Assembly (NCBI GenBank): GCA_947495135.1
Contig: CANLXN010000004.1
Location: forward strand, 124,001-188,000
DNA: 64,000 nucleotides
DNA from: an uncultured Flavobacteriaceae bacterium
Lineage (GTDB): Bacteria > Bacteroidota > Bacteroidia > Flavobacteriales > Flavobacteriaceae
Reading direction: 5' to 3'
Below, piece by piece: positions 63,712 to 64,000 of the stretch (position 1 is the stretch's first letter; the number at the start of each line of letters is the position of its first letter). The position numbers and the translations under genes are program-made. The notes beneath the pieces are model-generated. The model did no database searches and had not been told where the DNA came from. It saw only the letters and a program-made list of their open reading frames with translations.

Positions 63712-64000
63712 ATGAAGTCGACTATCCGTCCTTTTGCGATCTTATTTTTTTCCATTCTTCTCTTCTCTAACTGTGCGAAGCGAGGAAGGCCAACCGGTGG
63801 ACCCAAAGATTCTATTCCACCTGTGATCATTAGAAGTAACCCTGAAAATTTTACCACTAATTTCACCGGAGATGAAATCCGCATCTACTTTGACGAATAC
63901 ATCAAGCTAAACAAGCTCAAGGAAAATCTTATTATTTCTCCTCCGCTTAAATACGATCCAATAATAAGTCCAACGGGAACTGCTAAAATCTTAAAAATCA
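63712..64000 (+). CDS. Ig-like lipoprotein, 3' part cut by window edge
   Basis: ATG at 63712 opens a lipoprotein signal (MKSTIRPFAILFFSILLFSNC). The following text (RGRPTGGPKDSIPPVIIRSNPEN, then TGDEIRIYFDEYIKLN) is the start of a Big_5/Ig-like domain family of Bacteroidota outer membrane lipoproteins that I recall beside comF. The frame runs off the window. It is not in the track because no stop is reached. Confidence 0.7.
   Translation, partial: MKSTIRPFAILFFSILLFSNCAKRGRPTGGPKDSIPPVIIRSNPENFTTNFTGDEIRIYFDEYIKLNKLKENLIISPPLKYDPIISPTGTAKILKI

Noticed and set aside
1-64000. tRNA, rRNA, CRISPR arrays or insertion sequences
   Set aside because: Reading both strands by eye gave no cloverleaf, spacer array or transposase frame; a proper scan was not possible here.

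Overview
The window reads as chromosome of a marine-type Flavobacteriaceae (Bacteroidota), judged from the gene content alone. Supporting signs are several type IX secretion (T9SS) C-terminal sorting domains, many short Bacteroidota-style lipoproteins (Cys soon after a hydrophobic stretch), SusD/TonB-free but porin-rich envelope genes, TAnnTTTG-like promoters, NarL/HisKA_3 two-component genes, DUF4270 next to a half-size GlgA-like protein, and a moderately AT-rich composition. No rRNA, tRNA, CRISPR array or insertion sequence was recognised.

Layout. 0-6 kb is core: DUF4270 lipoprotein and GlgA-like protein on the minus strand, then panC, panD, a UPF0104/LPG-synthase-type membrane protein and a secreted esterase on the plus strand, followed by a decayed gene. 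6-14.4 kb is a minus-strand two-component operon with three related sensor kinases and two NarL-type regulators, one of which has a degenerate receiver; four helically phased TACGTA boxes precede it. radA follows. 15.9-19.9 kb is a 1314-residue T9SS cargo with six 122-residue repeats. An aldo/keto reductase follows. 21.3-38 kb is an envelope locus: CHAT protease-like TPR protein, PKD/beta-barrel protein, two paralogous lipoproteins, two T9SS cargo proteins, an M43-like metalloprotease with two tandem leucine-rich T9SS proteins, and a divergent ECF sigma factor with a membrane partner.

38-46 kb is a visibly more AT-rich accessory stretch. It holds two lipoproteins, a three-gene operon that looks like an ABC three-component (ABC-3C) conflict system (nuclease-like effector candidate, small middle component, Rad50-like ATPase with a CPYC zinc hook), a PLD-like/zinc-ribbon protein, a TIKI/TraB-like protein and small membrane proteins. 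Short TGCCAACGC repeats flank the ABC operon and a 156-base nested-hairpin element follows it. A LytTR membrane regulator with a matching direct-repeat operator and a CPBP protease close this stretch.

47.6-64 kb returns to core or stable genes: an operon of xth, a pentapeptide-repeat protein, DUF2255 and an OmpA-like lipoprotein; a large outer membrane barrel protein; two lipoproteins; a PH-like membrane protein; a T9SS/CARDB/GEVED protein; a small lipoprotein; glyS; a coiled-coil membrane protein; comF; and the start of an Ig-like lipoprotein.

The strongest candidates for something under-described are the ABC-3C-like operon with its flanking repeats and the CHAT/PKD-barrel/lipoprotein/T9SS/ECF-sigma locus. 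All family names come from reading motifs by eye; no database search was run.
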